The notes: a model not told the origin generated them from the letters alone. A stretch of 64,000 bases of DNA from Thermodesulfobium narugense DSM 14796 (GCF_000212395.1 NC_015499.1:1437421-1501420); one strand, 5' to 3'; counted from the stretch's first letter, positions 51,926-60,968 are shown. Made by a program: numbers and translations.

Positions 51926-54205
51926 TTACTTTATTAACTCTTTTCCAACACATATCTGACCAAGTGCAATAGACGAATCGTTTAAAGGAACTCTATGGGG
52001 TAAAAAAACCTCAAAACCAAAAAGCTCTAAAACTTCCCAAATCCTTTTCAACAAAATTTTATTTACAAATGACCCACCACATAAAACAACTTTTTTGACT
52101 TTGTATTTATCATAGATAGCCTGGACACAATTTACGCTAATTTCTGAAACAGCGTTGTGAAAGGATAAAGCAATATCTTCGACAGGCACACCTTTTTCTT
52201 TTAACTCCAAAATATTTTTAACTATTTCCTTTACAGGGACTTCAATTTCACCTGACAAATCAAGCTCTATTTTTAACGGATATATCTTCTTCCCAACTAA
52301 GGCTAATTCTTCCAATTTTTGTGCTGCTTCAGCTTCTGTACTGACTACGCTTGAAACTCCCAATATTGCAGCGATACCATCAAAAAGCCTTCCAATACTA
52401 CAACTTAGCGGACAATTTATATTCCTTTTTAACATGTTTAAGACAATTTCTATATTCTCTTTATTATCAAAATTTATATATTTCGTCACTTCTTTGTTAT
52501 TCAACCCTAAATCATAGAGTAAAGAGAGGCCTATTCTATATACTTCTTTAATTGCCTTCTCGGATCCTGGCAGCTTAAAGTATGAAAAGTGAGCAGCTCT
52601 TTTAAACTCTTTCCTGTTAGCAAGCAAAAACTCACTACCCCATATTTTAGAATCTAAACCATATCCTGTTCCATCAAATGCAACCCCAATAACCTCATCC
52701 TCTATACCATGTTCTTCCATCACAGCTGCAACATGTGCATGATGATGTTGAATAAAAAACCTTTGTGAATTATTAGATATCTCATTAGTAAGCCTCGTTG
52801 TAAAATAATTTGGGTGCATATCAGAAATGAAGATTTCGGGTTTTATATCGAAAACTTTCTCAAAGTGTTTTAGGGTATTTTTAAAAACGTTGTAAGTATC
52901 TACAGATTCAAGGTCTCCAAGATACTGGCTCAAAAAAATTACATTGTCTTTAGATAGCGCAAAACTGCTCTTTAGATCAGCTCCTGCTGCAAAAATATGT
53001 TTATTAAATTTTTTTGTAAAAAAAGGCACTGGAACGAAACCTCTCGAACGTCTAATAAAGAATTCCTTTTCATTTAAGACAAACATTACGCTGTCATCAC
53101 TTTGGATTGCAATTTCTCTATTGTACGTGACGAAGTAGTCAGCAATATTACAAAGTTTTTCAAAAGCAACGTCATCTTTATAGACTATTGGTTCATCAGA
53201 CAAATTTGCACTTGTCATAACTAGAACCATAGATTTGCCTTTATCAAAAAGTAAATACTGAAATGGAGTATAAGGAAGCATTATTCCAATATAGGTTAGA
53301 TGTGGTGCAATATATTTGCTGATCTTTTCTAAAGCAATTTCTTTTTGTTTCAATAAAACTATAGGTCTTGCTCGTGAGGTTAGAAGTTCTAGTTCCTTTT
53401 TTGTTGTATATAAAAAATCTTTAATAGTCTCAATATTTGCCATGAGAGCAAATGGCTTAAATGGTCTTCTTTTTCTCTTTCTTAGTTCTAACACAGCTTC
53501 GTCATTTTTTGCATCAACAGCAAGGTGAAATCCCCCTACACCCTTAATTGCAATTATTTTTCCTTTCATCAAGAGATTATAGGTCTCTTGTACTACATCG
53601 TCAACTTTCTCTTTAATCAGGTTTTTGTCTTTATCATATAAATAAACGCTAGGACCACACAAAGGACATGCAGTAGGTTGGGTATGAAATCTTCTGTCAA
53701 GCGGATCAAGATATTCTTTTTTACATTCAGGACAAAGTTCAAAATGGTTCATTGTAGTATTTTTTCTGTCATAGGGTATGTCATATATAATGCTAAATCT
53801 AGGTCCACAGTTTGTGCAGGTTATAAAAGGATAGTGAAATCTTCTATCGTTTTTATCGAATAACTCTCTAAGGCAATCATCACATATATTTGTATCAGGA
53901 GATATAAAAGTCGTCTTTTTGTCAGTTTGTTTGCTCTTTTCAATAACAAAATCTTTATATCCTACCATTTCTCTCTTTTCTGAACGAATGCTGTTTACTA
54001 CTGCTAGAGGAGGAAAGTCGTTTTTTATCGCTATCAAAAATTTATCGAGTTTTTCTTCTTCCCCCTCAACCTCAATAGTTACACCTTCGGTATCGTTCAA
54101 ACAATAACCATTTAAAGATAGTTCTTTAGCAAGTCTATATATGAAGGGCCTAAAACCAACTCCTTGAACTATTCCTTCTACTCTTACAAAGACATGTTTT
54201 AGCAT
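51926..54205 (-). CDS. hypF: Carbamoyltransferase HypF (hydrogenase maturation)
   Basis: Makes the carbamoyl group that becomes the cyanide ligands of [NiFe]-hydrogenases. 759 residues, full length. An N-terminal acylphosphatase domain (VEGIVQGVGFRPFIYRLA, residues 8-25) is followed by two zinc-finger pairs (CDDCLREL...CTNCGPRF and CPECKKEY...CPLCGP), a YrdC-like domain (about 195-375; KGVGGFHLAVDA) and a Kae1-like carbamoyl transfer domain with HHHAHVAAVMEEHG and GVAFDGTGYG. No other hyp genes are in the window. The ATG has no ribosome binding site; the promoter suggests a leaderless transcript. Confidence 0.95.
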   Translation of the reverse strand: MLKHVFVRVEGIVQGVGFRPFIYRLAKELSLNGYCLNDTEGVTIEVEGEEEKLDKFLIAIKNDFPPLAVVNSIRSEKREMVGYKDFVIEKSKQTDKKTTFISPDTNICDDCLRELFDKNDRRFHYPFITCTNCGPRFSIIYDIPYDRKNTTMNHFELCPECKKEYLDPLDRRFHTQPTACPLCGPSVYLYDKDKNLIKEKVDDVVQETYNLLMKGKIIAIKGVGGFHLAVDAKNDEAVLELRKRKRRPFKPFALMANIETIKDFLYTTKKELELLTSRARPIVLLKQKEIALEKISKYIAPHLTYIGIMLPYTPFQYLLFDKGKSMVLVMTSANLSDEPIVYKDDVAFEKLCNIADYFVTYNREIAIQSDDSVMFVLNEKEFFIRRSRGFVPVPFFTKKFNKHIFAAGADLKSSFALSKDNVIFLSQYLGDLESVDTYNVFKNTLKHFEKVFDIKPEIFISDMHPNYFTTRLTNEISNNSQRFFIQHHHAHVAAVMEEHGIEDEVIGVAFDGTGYGLDSKIWGSEFLLANRKEFKRAAHFSYFKLPGSEKAIKEVYRIGLSLLYDLGLNNKEVTKYINFDNKENIEIVLNMLKRNINCPLSCSIGRLFDGIAAILGVSSVVSTEAEAAQKLEELALVGKKIYPLKIELDLSGEIEVPVKEIVKNILELKEKGVPVEDIALSFHNAVSEISVNCVQAIYDKYKVKKVVLCGGSFVNKILLKRIWEVLELFGFEVFLPHRVPLNDSSIALGQICVGKELIK

Positions 54206-54211
54206 ATGTAA

Positions 54212-54240
54212 ATGATATCAATTTGTAAAAAAAATAGCAA
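54212..54240 (-). promoter_or_regulatory. Promoter of hypF; transcript probably leaderless
   Basis: On the minus strand TTGCTA, a 17-base spacer (including eight T), TATCAT, then six bases and the ATG at 54205. No Shine-Dalgarno sequence precedes the ATG. The geometry equals that of the ROK kinase promoter at 12377-12405. Confidence 0.4.
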
Positions 54241-54393
54241 CAATTTCGATTCTAATTAAATCCTAAAAACTATTTGGTTTTGAAATTTACCTTGCTCTCA
54301 TAATTTGTTCTATTACTGAACCAAATATTAAAAGTTGTATAAAGATACGCTTACATTTAGAAAGATCCGCTATTTCCATGCAATCTCCTCTAA

Positions 54394-54427
54394 ATTATTG
54401 AGGGCGTTTAAAAGCGCCCCCAATAAT
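54394..54427 (-). terminator. Hairpin downstream of the APC permease gene
   Basis: A 13-base-pair stem (ATTATTGGGGGCG with CGCCCTCAATAAT on the minus strand, one G-U) with an 8-base loop lies 30 bases after the permease stop. The following T run is weak. The rest of the 250-base gap (54206-54457) holds the hypF promoter and otherwise nothing I can support. Confidence 0.6.
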
Positions 54428-54457
54428 AATTTTTATTATTATTTTATATATTATTAA

Positions 54458-56047
54458 CTATTTTGCAGCAAATTTTGATACTTCGTCACCTCTTTCTTCT
54501 ACTATTTCCTTTATGTCATCAGTATAATGTGCACTATTTACAGCCCAGAAGAAGAAAACTATAGATACAAGAATTAATATAAATTGATCAAACGGATATT
54601 CTATGATTCCGAGTCCTTCAAAGTGCTTACTTCCAATGTAGCTCATAAGGGCAACAAAAAGCATGTAACATATAAGCCATATCCCTGACCTTACATTCTT
54701 GCCAAGATCCTTCTTCAGCTCATCTCTGGTAGCTACAAAATAGAAATAAAGCAAAAATGCAATCAAGTCTACAGCAATTAGAACTGAAACGTTTGACCAT
54801 CCACTCCAGTCTATGAGAAGAGTACACACAATGAATGCTATCAAAGATATAAGGGTTATAGGTTCAGCTTTAAATGGCCTATAAAGATTTGGAGCAAATT
54901 TTCTAAGACTTACCGCACTTACAGGACCAATCATATAAGTCAACACAATTGCGTTTGAAACAACACCTACTAATTTATTCCATGATGGGAAAGGAGCAGT
55001 CCATATTAAAGCTAAAATCAAGCTTAGCCAGAGGGCATATCTCGGAACGCCAGTCTTTTCATCAACTTTTACAAATACCTTCCAGAAAATACCGTTTAGC
55101 GATTGAGCGTTTATAATTCTTGACGTTGAAGTCATGTAGATTAGACCCGTGCCAGAAGGAGATATTACAGCATCGGCAAATACTATAGCAGCTAACCAAT
55201 GAATGTTCAACAATAGTAGTATTTCAGCAAAAGGCGATCTGAAATTAATATGTCCCCAACCCTTTGCAATCTCTTGGGGAGGCAAAGACCCTACAAATAC
55301 CAACTGCAAACAAACGTACAATACTATTGCTAGCCCTACAGCCATAGCTACAGCTAGTGGAACATCCCTTGTTGGATTTTTCGCCTCTCCTGCAAGGTTT
55401 ACAGCCTGTCTAAATCCTAAGTATGCAAAAACTATACCGCCACTTGAAACGGCAGCCAAAACAGCAGGAAATCCAAATGGGGCAAATCCTCCATGTTGAG
55501 TAAGATTTGCTGGGTTAAAGCAGGTAAACAAAACTAACACCGTTGCAGTTGGAGTAAAAAACTTAAATATCGTAATAATTGTATTAGTTTTGCCAGCAAT
55601 TCTTATACTCCAGTAGTTTAACAAGAAATAAATTACTATTACACCCATCGTAAACAGCCAACCTACAAATGTTACTTGATGATTATTGTACAAAAATGGC
55701 AAATAGGAACTTGCAAACTGAACTGTTGCAAGAGCTTCAATGGCTATAACTGAAGAGTCACCTATAATTAATGCAACAGCCAAAGCATAGCTCACAAAGT
55801 TCCCGTGGGTATATTGTGGGTATCGAATCAAAGAGCCCGATTCTGGAAGCATTCCTGAAAGCTCAGCATAAACTAAAGCAATAAAAAATACACAAATTCC
55901 ACCAATTACCCATGCAAAAACTGCAGCAGGCCCAGCAAGATTGGCTGCTTTTTGTGAAGCAAAAAGCCAGCCAGAACCTACTATTCCACCCAGGCCTAAC
56001 ATAGTTAGATCTAGAAGATTTAGCTCCTTTTTTAGTTTTGACTTCAA
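54458..56047 (-). CDS. APC superfamily amino-acid permease
   Basis: A 529-residue membrane transporter with about 12 helices and an extended C-terminus. The first helix carries LTMLGLGGIVGSGWLFAS, the APC signature with the unwound Gly-rich segment, and a FAYLGFRQAVNLAGEAKNPTRDVPLAV segment (about residues 210-237) is the conserved substrate-path region. An ATG nine bases upstream touches the AAGGAG site, so the TTG at 56047 (nine bases after it) is the start. Upstream is a 200-base leader with a second strong binding site and a 4-codon mini-ORF. Substrate unknown; probably an amino acid or amine. Confidence 0.85.
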   Translation of the reverse strand: MKSKLKKELNLLDLTMLGLGGIVGSGWLFASQKAANLAGPAAVFAWVIGGICVFFIALVYAELSGMLPESGSLIRYPQYTHGNFVSYALAVALIIGDSSVIAIEALATVQFASSYLPFLYNNHQVTFVGWLFTMGVIVIYFLLNYWSIRIAGKTNTIITIFKFFTPTATVLVLFTCFNPANLTQHGGFAPFGFPAVLAAVSSGGIVFAYLGFRQAVNLAGEAKNPTRDVPLAVAMAVGLAIVLYVCLQLVFVGSLPPQEIAKGWGHINFRSPFAEILLLLNIHWLAAIVFADAVISPSGTGLIYMTSTSRIINAQSLNGIFWKVFVKVDEKTGVPRYALWLSLILALIWTAPFPSWNKLVGVVSNAIVLTYMIGPVSAVSLRKFAPNLYRPFKAEPITLISLIAFIVCTLLIDWSGWSNVSVLIAVDLIAFLLYFYFVATRDELKKDLGKNVRSGIWLICYMLFVALMSYIGSKHFEGLGIIEYPFDQFILILVSIVFFFWAVNSAHYTDDIKEIVEERGDEVSKFAAK

Positions 56048-56132
56048 AATCTTCATCTCCTTTTACTAAAATTCATACATAGATCTAACTTAATCTTTAA
56101 GAAAAGTTTTTCTTTTCCTGAAGACTAAGCCC

Positions 56133-56160
56133 CTACACCAGGTCCATCTTCCCTCCTTTC
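56133..56160 (-). promoter_or_regulatory. Upstream Shine-Dalgarno block with 4-codon mini-ORF in the permease leader
   Basis: GAAAGGAGGGAAG (56160-56148) is followed directly by ATG-GAC-CTG-GTG-TAG (56147-56133, Met-Asp-Leu-Val), about 100 bases before the permease start. The block is close to the mRNA-stabilising STAB-SD of Bacillus thuringiensis cry3A (GAAAGGAGGGAT). It may bind ribosomes and protect the mRNA 5' end or regulate the permease. Confidence 0.45.
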
Positions 56161-56228
56161 TTAAGAACTCTTTCTTTAGAACCTAATTGCCCAAAAAAAC
56201 AAAGTTCTTTATTTTATTTCACAATCTT

Positions 56229-56259
56229 TTCCAGGTGGGAATATTAGTCCCACCTGGAA
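56229..56259 (-). terminator. Strong hairpin downstream of the MFS gene
   Basis: A perfect 12-base-pair stem (TTCCAGGTGGGA with TCCCACCTGGAA, 7-base loop) begins 12 bases after the MFS stop. On the minus strand no clear T run follows, so it may stabilise the 3' end of a processed mRNA as much as terminate. Confidence 0.6.
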
Positions 56260-56270
56260 ATTTATTGTTT

Positions 56271-57563
56271 TTAAGCCTTAAATTGTTCTCTATCCGGATG
56301 ATGAAACAAGAGTACACCAACCACTGATGTAAGGTTAAGAAATAGCAAAAATCCAAAAGCACCTACAAAGGAACCTGTAACCTGAACGATCAAACCTGTC
56401 AAAGTAGATGCAATAAGTCCTGCTACAGCAAACCCAAAATCCATTATTCCAAGTGCCGTTCCTGATCTTTGTCTTATGACGTCAATGTTCGTAGCGTAAT
56501 AATTTGGATTTGCAGCCATACCCAATCCAACCGCCAAAGCAATAAATATCATCGCAATATTTACATCGTGATAAAGCATGATAGGAATAAGGCTTAAACC
56601 ACTTAAAAGTTGACTTATCCAGATTGGATGTGAGCGAGCTTTTCTTAGACTCTTCGTAGCTGCAAGTATCCTGTCAGAAAGCCTGCCATCAAGGAACAAC
56701 AAAATTGTAGCTAAAGCCCATGGCAAAACCGTAAATAAGCCAATTTTCATAACATTCATGTGATAAGTCTTATCCAAAAATGTCGGTAACCATCCCATAA
56801 AGAAAAACAAATTATAACCAAATACAAAAAAGGCCCAATCGTTAGATAAAAGCGTGGGATTAGTAAGTAAAAATTTCCAAAGACCTTTTGGTACCTTAGT
56901 GTGTTCGCGCCTAATCTCAAGGCTTGTTCTATTTCTATCAACATTAGCTTCTTCTCTAATATAAGCTAGCTCTGCATCGTTTACAAATTTTGACCTTTCT
57001 GGAAAGTTTCTAAAGAAATAAAGCCAAACAGGTGCCCAAATCATACCTACAATACCAAGAATCATAAACATAACTTGCCATCCAAATAATGTTGAAAGAG
57101 ATGTAACTATTGGTCCACCAATCATTAGTGCGAAAGGAACAGCAACCAAACCATTTGCTAAAGCAGTAGACCTTTCTTTTAGTGGAAGCCAATCGCCTAC
57201 TACCCTATTCATTGCAGGAAAGTTTGGGCCTTCGGCCAAACCAAGAAGTAGTCTCACAATAAAAAGATATGCTAATCCTGTTGCAAAAGCTGTTGAAAAT
57301 ATGCTTGCCGACCAAATTAGTGCTCCCCAAAACCAAACCTTTCTAGCTCCCCAATTATCAACAAGCAATCCACCCACAAACACCATCAAAGCATAGCCAA
57401 TATTAAAAGCTCCCAAAGTTAAACCGATGTCCTCTGGACTCAAATGAAATAATTTACTCAAAATTGGCATTGCAAATGCAATTGCACTTCTGTCTACATA
57501 GTTAATAACTGTAATAAAAAAGACTAAACCGATAATTACCCACCTGAAATTCGTCTTGCTCAT
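56271..57563 (-). CDS. MFS transporter, anion:cation symporter (ACS) family
   Basis: A 430-residue, 12-helix permease. The N-terminus FITVINYVDRSAIAFAMPIL and GALNIGYALMVFVGGLLVDNWGARKVW-type loop (here LGAFNIGYALMVFVGG then LVDNWGARKVWFWG), plus LLLGLAEGPNFPAMNRVVGDWLPLKERS, are typical of ACS members that carry hexuronates, galactonate, phthalate or other organic anions. The ATG is seven bases after AAGGGGG. The same-strand APC permease follows after a hairpin. An organic acid substrate would fit the catabolic operon, but this is inference. Confidence 0.87.
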   Translation of the reverse strand: MSKTNFRWVIIGLVFFITVINYVDRSAIAFAMPILSKLFHLSPEDIGLTLGAFNIGYALMVFVGGLLVDNWGARKVWFWGALIWSASIFSTAFATGLAYLFIVRLLLGLAEGPNFPAMNRVVGDWLPLKERSTALANGLVAVPFALMIGGPIVTSLSTLFGWQVMFMILGIVGMIWAPVWLYFFRNFPERSKFVNDAELAYIREEANVDRNRTSLEIRREHTKVPKGLWKFLLTNPTLLSNDWAFFVFGYNLFFFMGWLPTFLDKTYHMNVMKIGLFTVLPWALATILLFLDGRLSDRILAATKSLRKARSHPIWISQLLSGLSLIPIMLYHDVNIAMIFIALAVGLGMAANPNYYATNIDVIRQRSGTALGIMDFGFAVAGLIASTLTGLIVQVTGSFVGAFGFLLFLNLTSVVGVLLFHHPDREQFKA

Positions 57564-58035
57564 TCACTGACCCCCTTAAATAGATAAAATAAAAAAATTT
57601 GAAAAATTTTTACAATCCCTATTTCAACCTCCCTTCTATCAGAATTGTCTGCCATTTTCTAACAGTACTTAAAAAGACCTACTTTATATAAGTCTTTAAA
57701 ATTATATCATTCAAATTTAAAAAATATATATACACAATTTTTATCAATTATTTAAAAATTACTAATTGAATTTAAATTTCTTTCAACAAATTTTATTTTA
57801 TTTCAAGCCATTTCTAATATTTTTTTAGAATTTCAAAATTATTAAAATATTATTTTTTTTATATATATTTTTATTTTTTAAAAATTTATAAATTAAGTAT
57901 ATTATTATCACAATCAAAAAATATTACCTAAATTTTCTTTCAAAAAATTTTCATTTAAAAAAGATCTTAAAACATTCTCAGGAGAGGGCATTGCAGGAAG
58001 TAAACATGATAAAATATGAAGCAAAAATTAAAGAC
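57564..58035. other. Very AT-rich intergenic region with the MFS promoter
   Basis: About 470 bases without a supported gene. On the minus strand an extended -10 TGATATAAT lies at 57709-57701, a 5' hairpin (AAAGAC/GGTCTTT region, 57670-57698) follows, and AGAAGGGAGGTT (57637-57626) resembles a Shine-Dalgarno block 63 bases before the MFS start. From about 57710 to 57960 the sequence is almost pure A and T, with nothing else I can support. Confidence 0.5.
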
Positions 58036-58055
58036 CCCCCTGATTTCTCAGGGGG
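58036..58055 (-). terminator. Intrinsic terminator of the SLH porin gene
   Basis: Perfect stem CCCCCTGA/TCAGGGGG with a four-base loop; on the minus strand it is followed by a T-rich stretch (GTCTTTAATTTTTG). Confidence 0.88.
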
Positions 58056-58069
58056 CTGAAGTTAAGTTT

Positions 58070-59701
58070 TTAGAACTTTACGTCCATCTGAATATAGTAT
58101 CTTTGATCCTTATCAACTTGGTCTGGGTTGAAGGTATAATACCAACCGTTCACAAAATCAGAATTATATGGCTTCTTGCCTTTCCAATAGTCGTAGTTAA
58201 GAGTTAAGGTTGCGTTTTTTGCTATTGGGAGCGTGTAGTAGACGTTGTAGTAGTCTTTGTAATCAGTTGAGCCCATAGTATTGATTATCATCGGATTGTA
58301 CCACTTGTTGTTACCGAACCAGAAGTCGCCTGTAATAGCTCCTACTGGAAGAGGAATGGTAGCGCCTATTCTGAATGCTCCGCCATTTACAGAGTTAACT
58401 CCCATCAAACGATCTCCACTCACATCATAGCTTGGCATATCAATTGAAGTACCATTGTATCCTGCCCACATATTTACGTTATAAATATTCCAGTTAGCTA
58501 TTATTGCCCACCAATTGAATTTTCCATATGTAAGAGGTGGGTAATTAGAAATAAAGTTTAATATATTATTATTTCCATAATTAATAGAATAATCCAAGCC
58601 GCCAAAACAGTTAAATTTATTAATATTGCCGTAGTCTGCTTCTAAACCAATAGCGTCAAAGAGCTTCGTCTTGAGGTTCAAGATATACACATCTTTGTCT
58701 TTAAGACCGCTCTCCTCTTGTGAAGAGGTAATAGAGCCTGCATCAAAGAGCTTGACCCATGCTGCAGAAACTGAGGTGGATGGTAGCATATTGCTAAGAT
58801 CGAATACCACCATTCCACCCTCTGTGCCTGTGTCCATAAATAGGTTGCTGTAATATGCTCCTGAATCCATAGTAGGAAGTCTGCCAAGGACGAAGGTTAC
58901 AGGATATGGGTTAAGAGTCCATGTGATGTAAGATCTCTCTACATAAAGAGTGTTGCTATCGTCGTTATAACCGGTAAGAGATGCATAAATTGGATTGCTA
59001 TTAGAAGATCCGTTGCTGTTTACTCCAGCATTCTTCTCCATAGTAAGCCTTGCGTTAAATGATATGTTGTCTGCAACCGGCGCTGCAACGTTTAATCTAA
59101 CTCTATAACGCATAAAGGTATTGTTCTTTTGATCAGGAAATTCAGTTGTAGCTGGATTATAATCAGTTACACCAAGCGTAATAAATCCATTTTGAGAAGC
59201 ATTTGAAGTAACTACAGGATATACATTCCACACATCACCACGCCAAACTGATGCAAGCTTATAATATGTCGCCTTTTCGCTGCCAAATCTAAATCTTGCA
59301 TCTCCTGTGAAGTTCACAGTGTCAAGAGCTGCTTTTTTCTCAAGTGCTGCAACTCTGACGTTTAGCGATGCAAGCTCTGATTTAAACTCTTCTGCTAACT
59401 TCATAAGTGTTGCGATGTCGTTAGCATTTAACTGGATCTTTTGATCCTGAGCGTTTTGACCTTTTTCATAGGTGTCGAGCATTCTTGCAACTACCATTGC
59501 CATCTCATAACGAGTGGCTGTTCTTTCGCCTCTAAAAGTTGAGTCGCCATAACCAATGACCAATCCTTTTGCTGCTAAATCTTGCACTGCTTTGTATGCC
59601 CAGGAATTAGCTGGTACATCTGAGAATGGTCCTGCCATAGCTGGAACTGCAAGGGAGGCGAGAAGTGATGCTAATAAAAAGACAAAAGCTAATTTTCTCA
59701 T
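58070..59701 (-). CDS. SLH-domain outer-membrane porin
   Basis: A 543-residue outer-membrane protein. Signal peptide 1 to about 23 (cleavage after AMA), one SLH domain (about 24-75: GPFSDVPANSWAYKAVQDLAAKGLVIGYGDSTFRG), a coiled coil (about 78-125: ELASLNVRVAALEKK) and a beta-barrel ending in the aromatic YYIQMDVKF. This is the layout of Omp-alpha/porin fusions of Thermotogae, Negativicutes, Deinococcus and cyanobacteria, where SLH ties the outer membrane to the cell wall. The AAGGGGG site is 10 to 15 bases upstream of the ATG, and a long leader carries a second SD-like block. Probably highly expressed. Confidence 0.92.
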   Translation of the reverse strand: MRKLAFVFLLASLLASLAVPAMAGPFSDVPANSWAYKAVQDLAAKGLVIGYGDSTFRGERTATRYEMAMVVARMLDTYEKGQNAQDQKIQLNANDIATLMKLAEEFKSELASLNVRVAALEKKAALDTVNFTGDARFRFGSEKATYYKLASVWRGDVWNVYPVVTSNASQNGFITLGVTDYNPATTEFPDQKNNTFMRYRVRLNVAAPVADNISFNARLTMEKNAGVNSNGSSNSNPIYASLTGYNDDSNTLYVERSYITWTLNPYPVTFVLGRLPTMDSGAYYSNLFMDTGTEGGMVVFDLSNMLPSTSVSAAWVKLFDAGSITSSQEESGLKDKDVYILNLKTKLFDAIGLEADYGNINKFNCFGGLDYSINYGNNNILNFISNYPPLTYGKFNWWAIIANWNIYNVNMWAGYNGTSIDMPSYDVSGDRLMGVNSVNGGAFRIGATIPLPVGAITGDFWFGNNKWYNPMIINTMGSTDYKDYYNVYYTLPIAKNATLTLNYDYWKGKKPYNSDFVNGWYYTFNPDQVDKDQRYYIQMDVKF

Positions 59702-59779
59702 CTTCTGAATTACCCCCTTTAGGAAATATTGTTTACCATAATAAAAGCCTTCTACATTTCTTAAGCCTAATATGTAAAG

Positions 59780-59867
59780 CCTCCCTCCTCTTTCTGAAGA
59801 ATGCTTAAGATATATACAAAGATGCTTTTATTGAACTAAGATTAGTATTTAAAACAATATTTGTCAA
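59780..59867 (-). promoter_or_regulatory. SLH porin promoter and purine-rich leader block
   Basis: TTGACA (59867-59862), a 17-base spacer and TAATCT (59844-59839) on the minus strand give a start near 59832 and a 131-base leader. In it lies GAAAGAGGAGGGAGG (59794-59780), a Shine-Dalgarno-like block 79 bases before the ATG, flanked by the arms CTTAAGC and GCTTAAG that could present it in a loop. Confidence 0.55.
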
Positions 59868-59937
59868 GTGCCATAGATGTAATTGTAAAAAGACAATTCT
59901 AAGCAAAATATTTATGAGAAGATATTATTGAAGAGAT

Positions 59938-60810
59938 CTAAATTTTTAGATCAACTTCCATCACAGAACCAGCTCTAAAATCATTCGATACATAGAATCC
60001 CATTCTTTTCAGAGCAGCCTGACTGACGTTATTTGAGTCTTTAAAATTATAAATTGTTGCTGTATTCTGAAGGCTTATCGTCCCAATATTCATATCCTTT
60101 AGGGAATGTAGTTGATCGCTGCCAGAGGGATCTTTGGTTAATATGGTTAGCTTGCTATATACAAGATCCCCTTCATCTATAAAGCCATTGTGATCAGAGT
60201 CATAAGCGCTTAGCTCGTTAAAGCCATTGCCTGTATTTGGCCCAAAGAGCTCGCTGCCGTTGTTGATGACACCATCGTTATTTTTGTCCAGCGCAAGAAA
60301 GCCGCTGCCATTTGTAGGAAAGCTTATCTGTACGGGCTTGCCGTCTGAATTTAGATCAAATGAATAAGTCTTTTCTGAAAAGGCAATAGTATTGTTTTGG
60401 AAATTTATCACCAGTGGATCCACGTTTTTTGCATCTCCAGCGCTGATAGATGTAGAATTTTCCTGAAAGAACTCCCTGCCCAGATTTAGATTTAGATTAA
60501 TTGGAATTTCTTGACCCGCAGCAGTCGTCAGTGTTCCAGACGCGCTGAAGTTAAGGGATTCAACCTCGTGCAGCGATTCATTTTTTGTAAAAATCATTCC
60601 CCAATTGTTGCCGCTACTTTGAGCTACATTTGGTTGGATTGCAGTTTAAAGATCGCCAAAAGCTTTCTTTAAACCATCGTTCAAAATATCTGCAGTGCTT
60701 AATTTTCCATTTGAATTATTGTTAAAAATTTGCAATTTCTCATTTTTTACAACGCTCTTTTCATAAGAAGAGACAGATTGCAAATTTACATTTGATTTTG
60801 AAATTATCAT
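59938..60810 (-). pseudogene. EF-hand-type calcium-binding protein gene interrupted by an in-frame TAA
   Basis: The ATG at 60810 has a good AAGGAG site and opens a frame that reaches a TAA at 60648-60646 after 54 codons. The same frame continues without shift for 17 codons to an ATG at 60597 and on to 59938. The downstream 219 residues have two calcium-loop motifs, LDKNNDGVINNGSELFG and YDSDHNGFIDEGD, typical of EF-hand proteins in anaerobic diderms. Either a nonsense mutation split the gene, the stop is read through, or the short form is made from 60597 (GGGG just before it). No signal peptide is seen in either part. Confidence 0.7.
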
Positions 60811-60968
60811 TTTTCTCTCCTTAGATCCTTTTCTCAGTTTATCTACATTTGCTCTTTATACTTTTAATTTCAATTAGCTTTATACCAAAATATAATTTAA
60901 AAAATGTGAAAAGTCGGTATTATACAAGGATTTAATTAGAAGAGTGCAGAAATTTTTTTGTGAGTTGA

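Noticed and set aside
56057-56228. T-box leader before the amino-acid permease
   Set aside because: No T-box sequence and no terminator/antiterminator pair in the leader.
57710-57960. Replication origin or phage attachment site in the very AT-rich gap
   Set aside because: No DnaA-box cluster, no tRNA gene and no integrase or direct repeats nearby; simple AT-rich spacer is enough to explain it.
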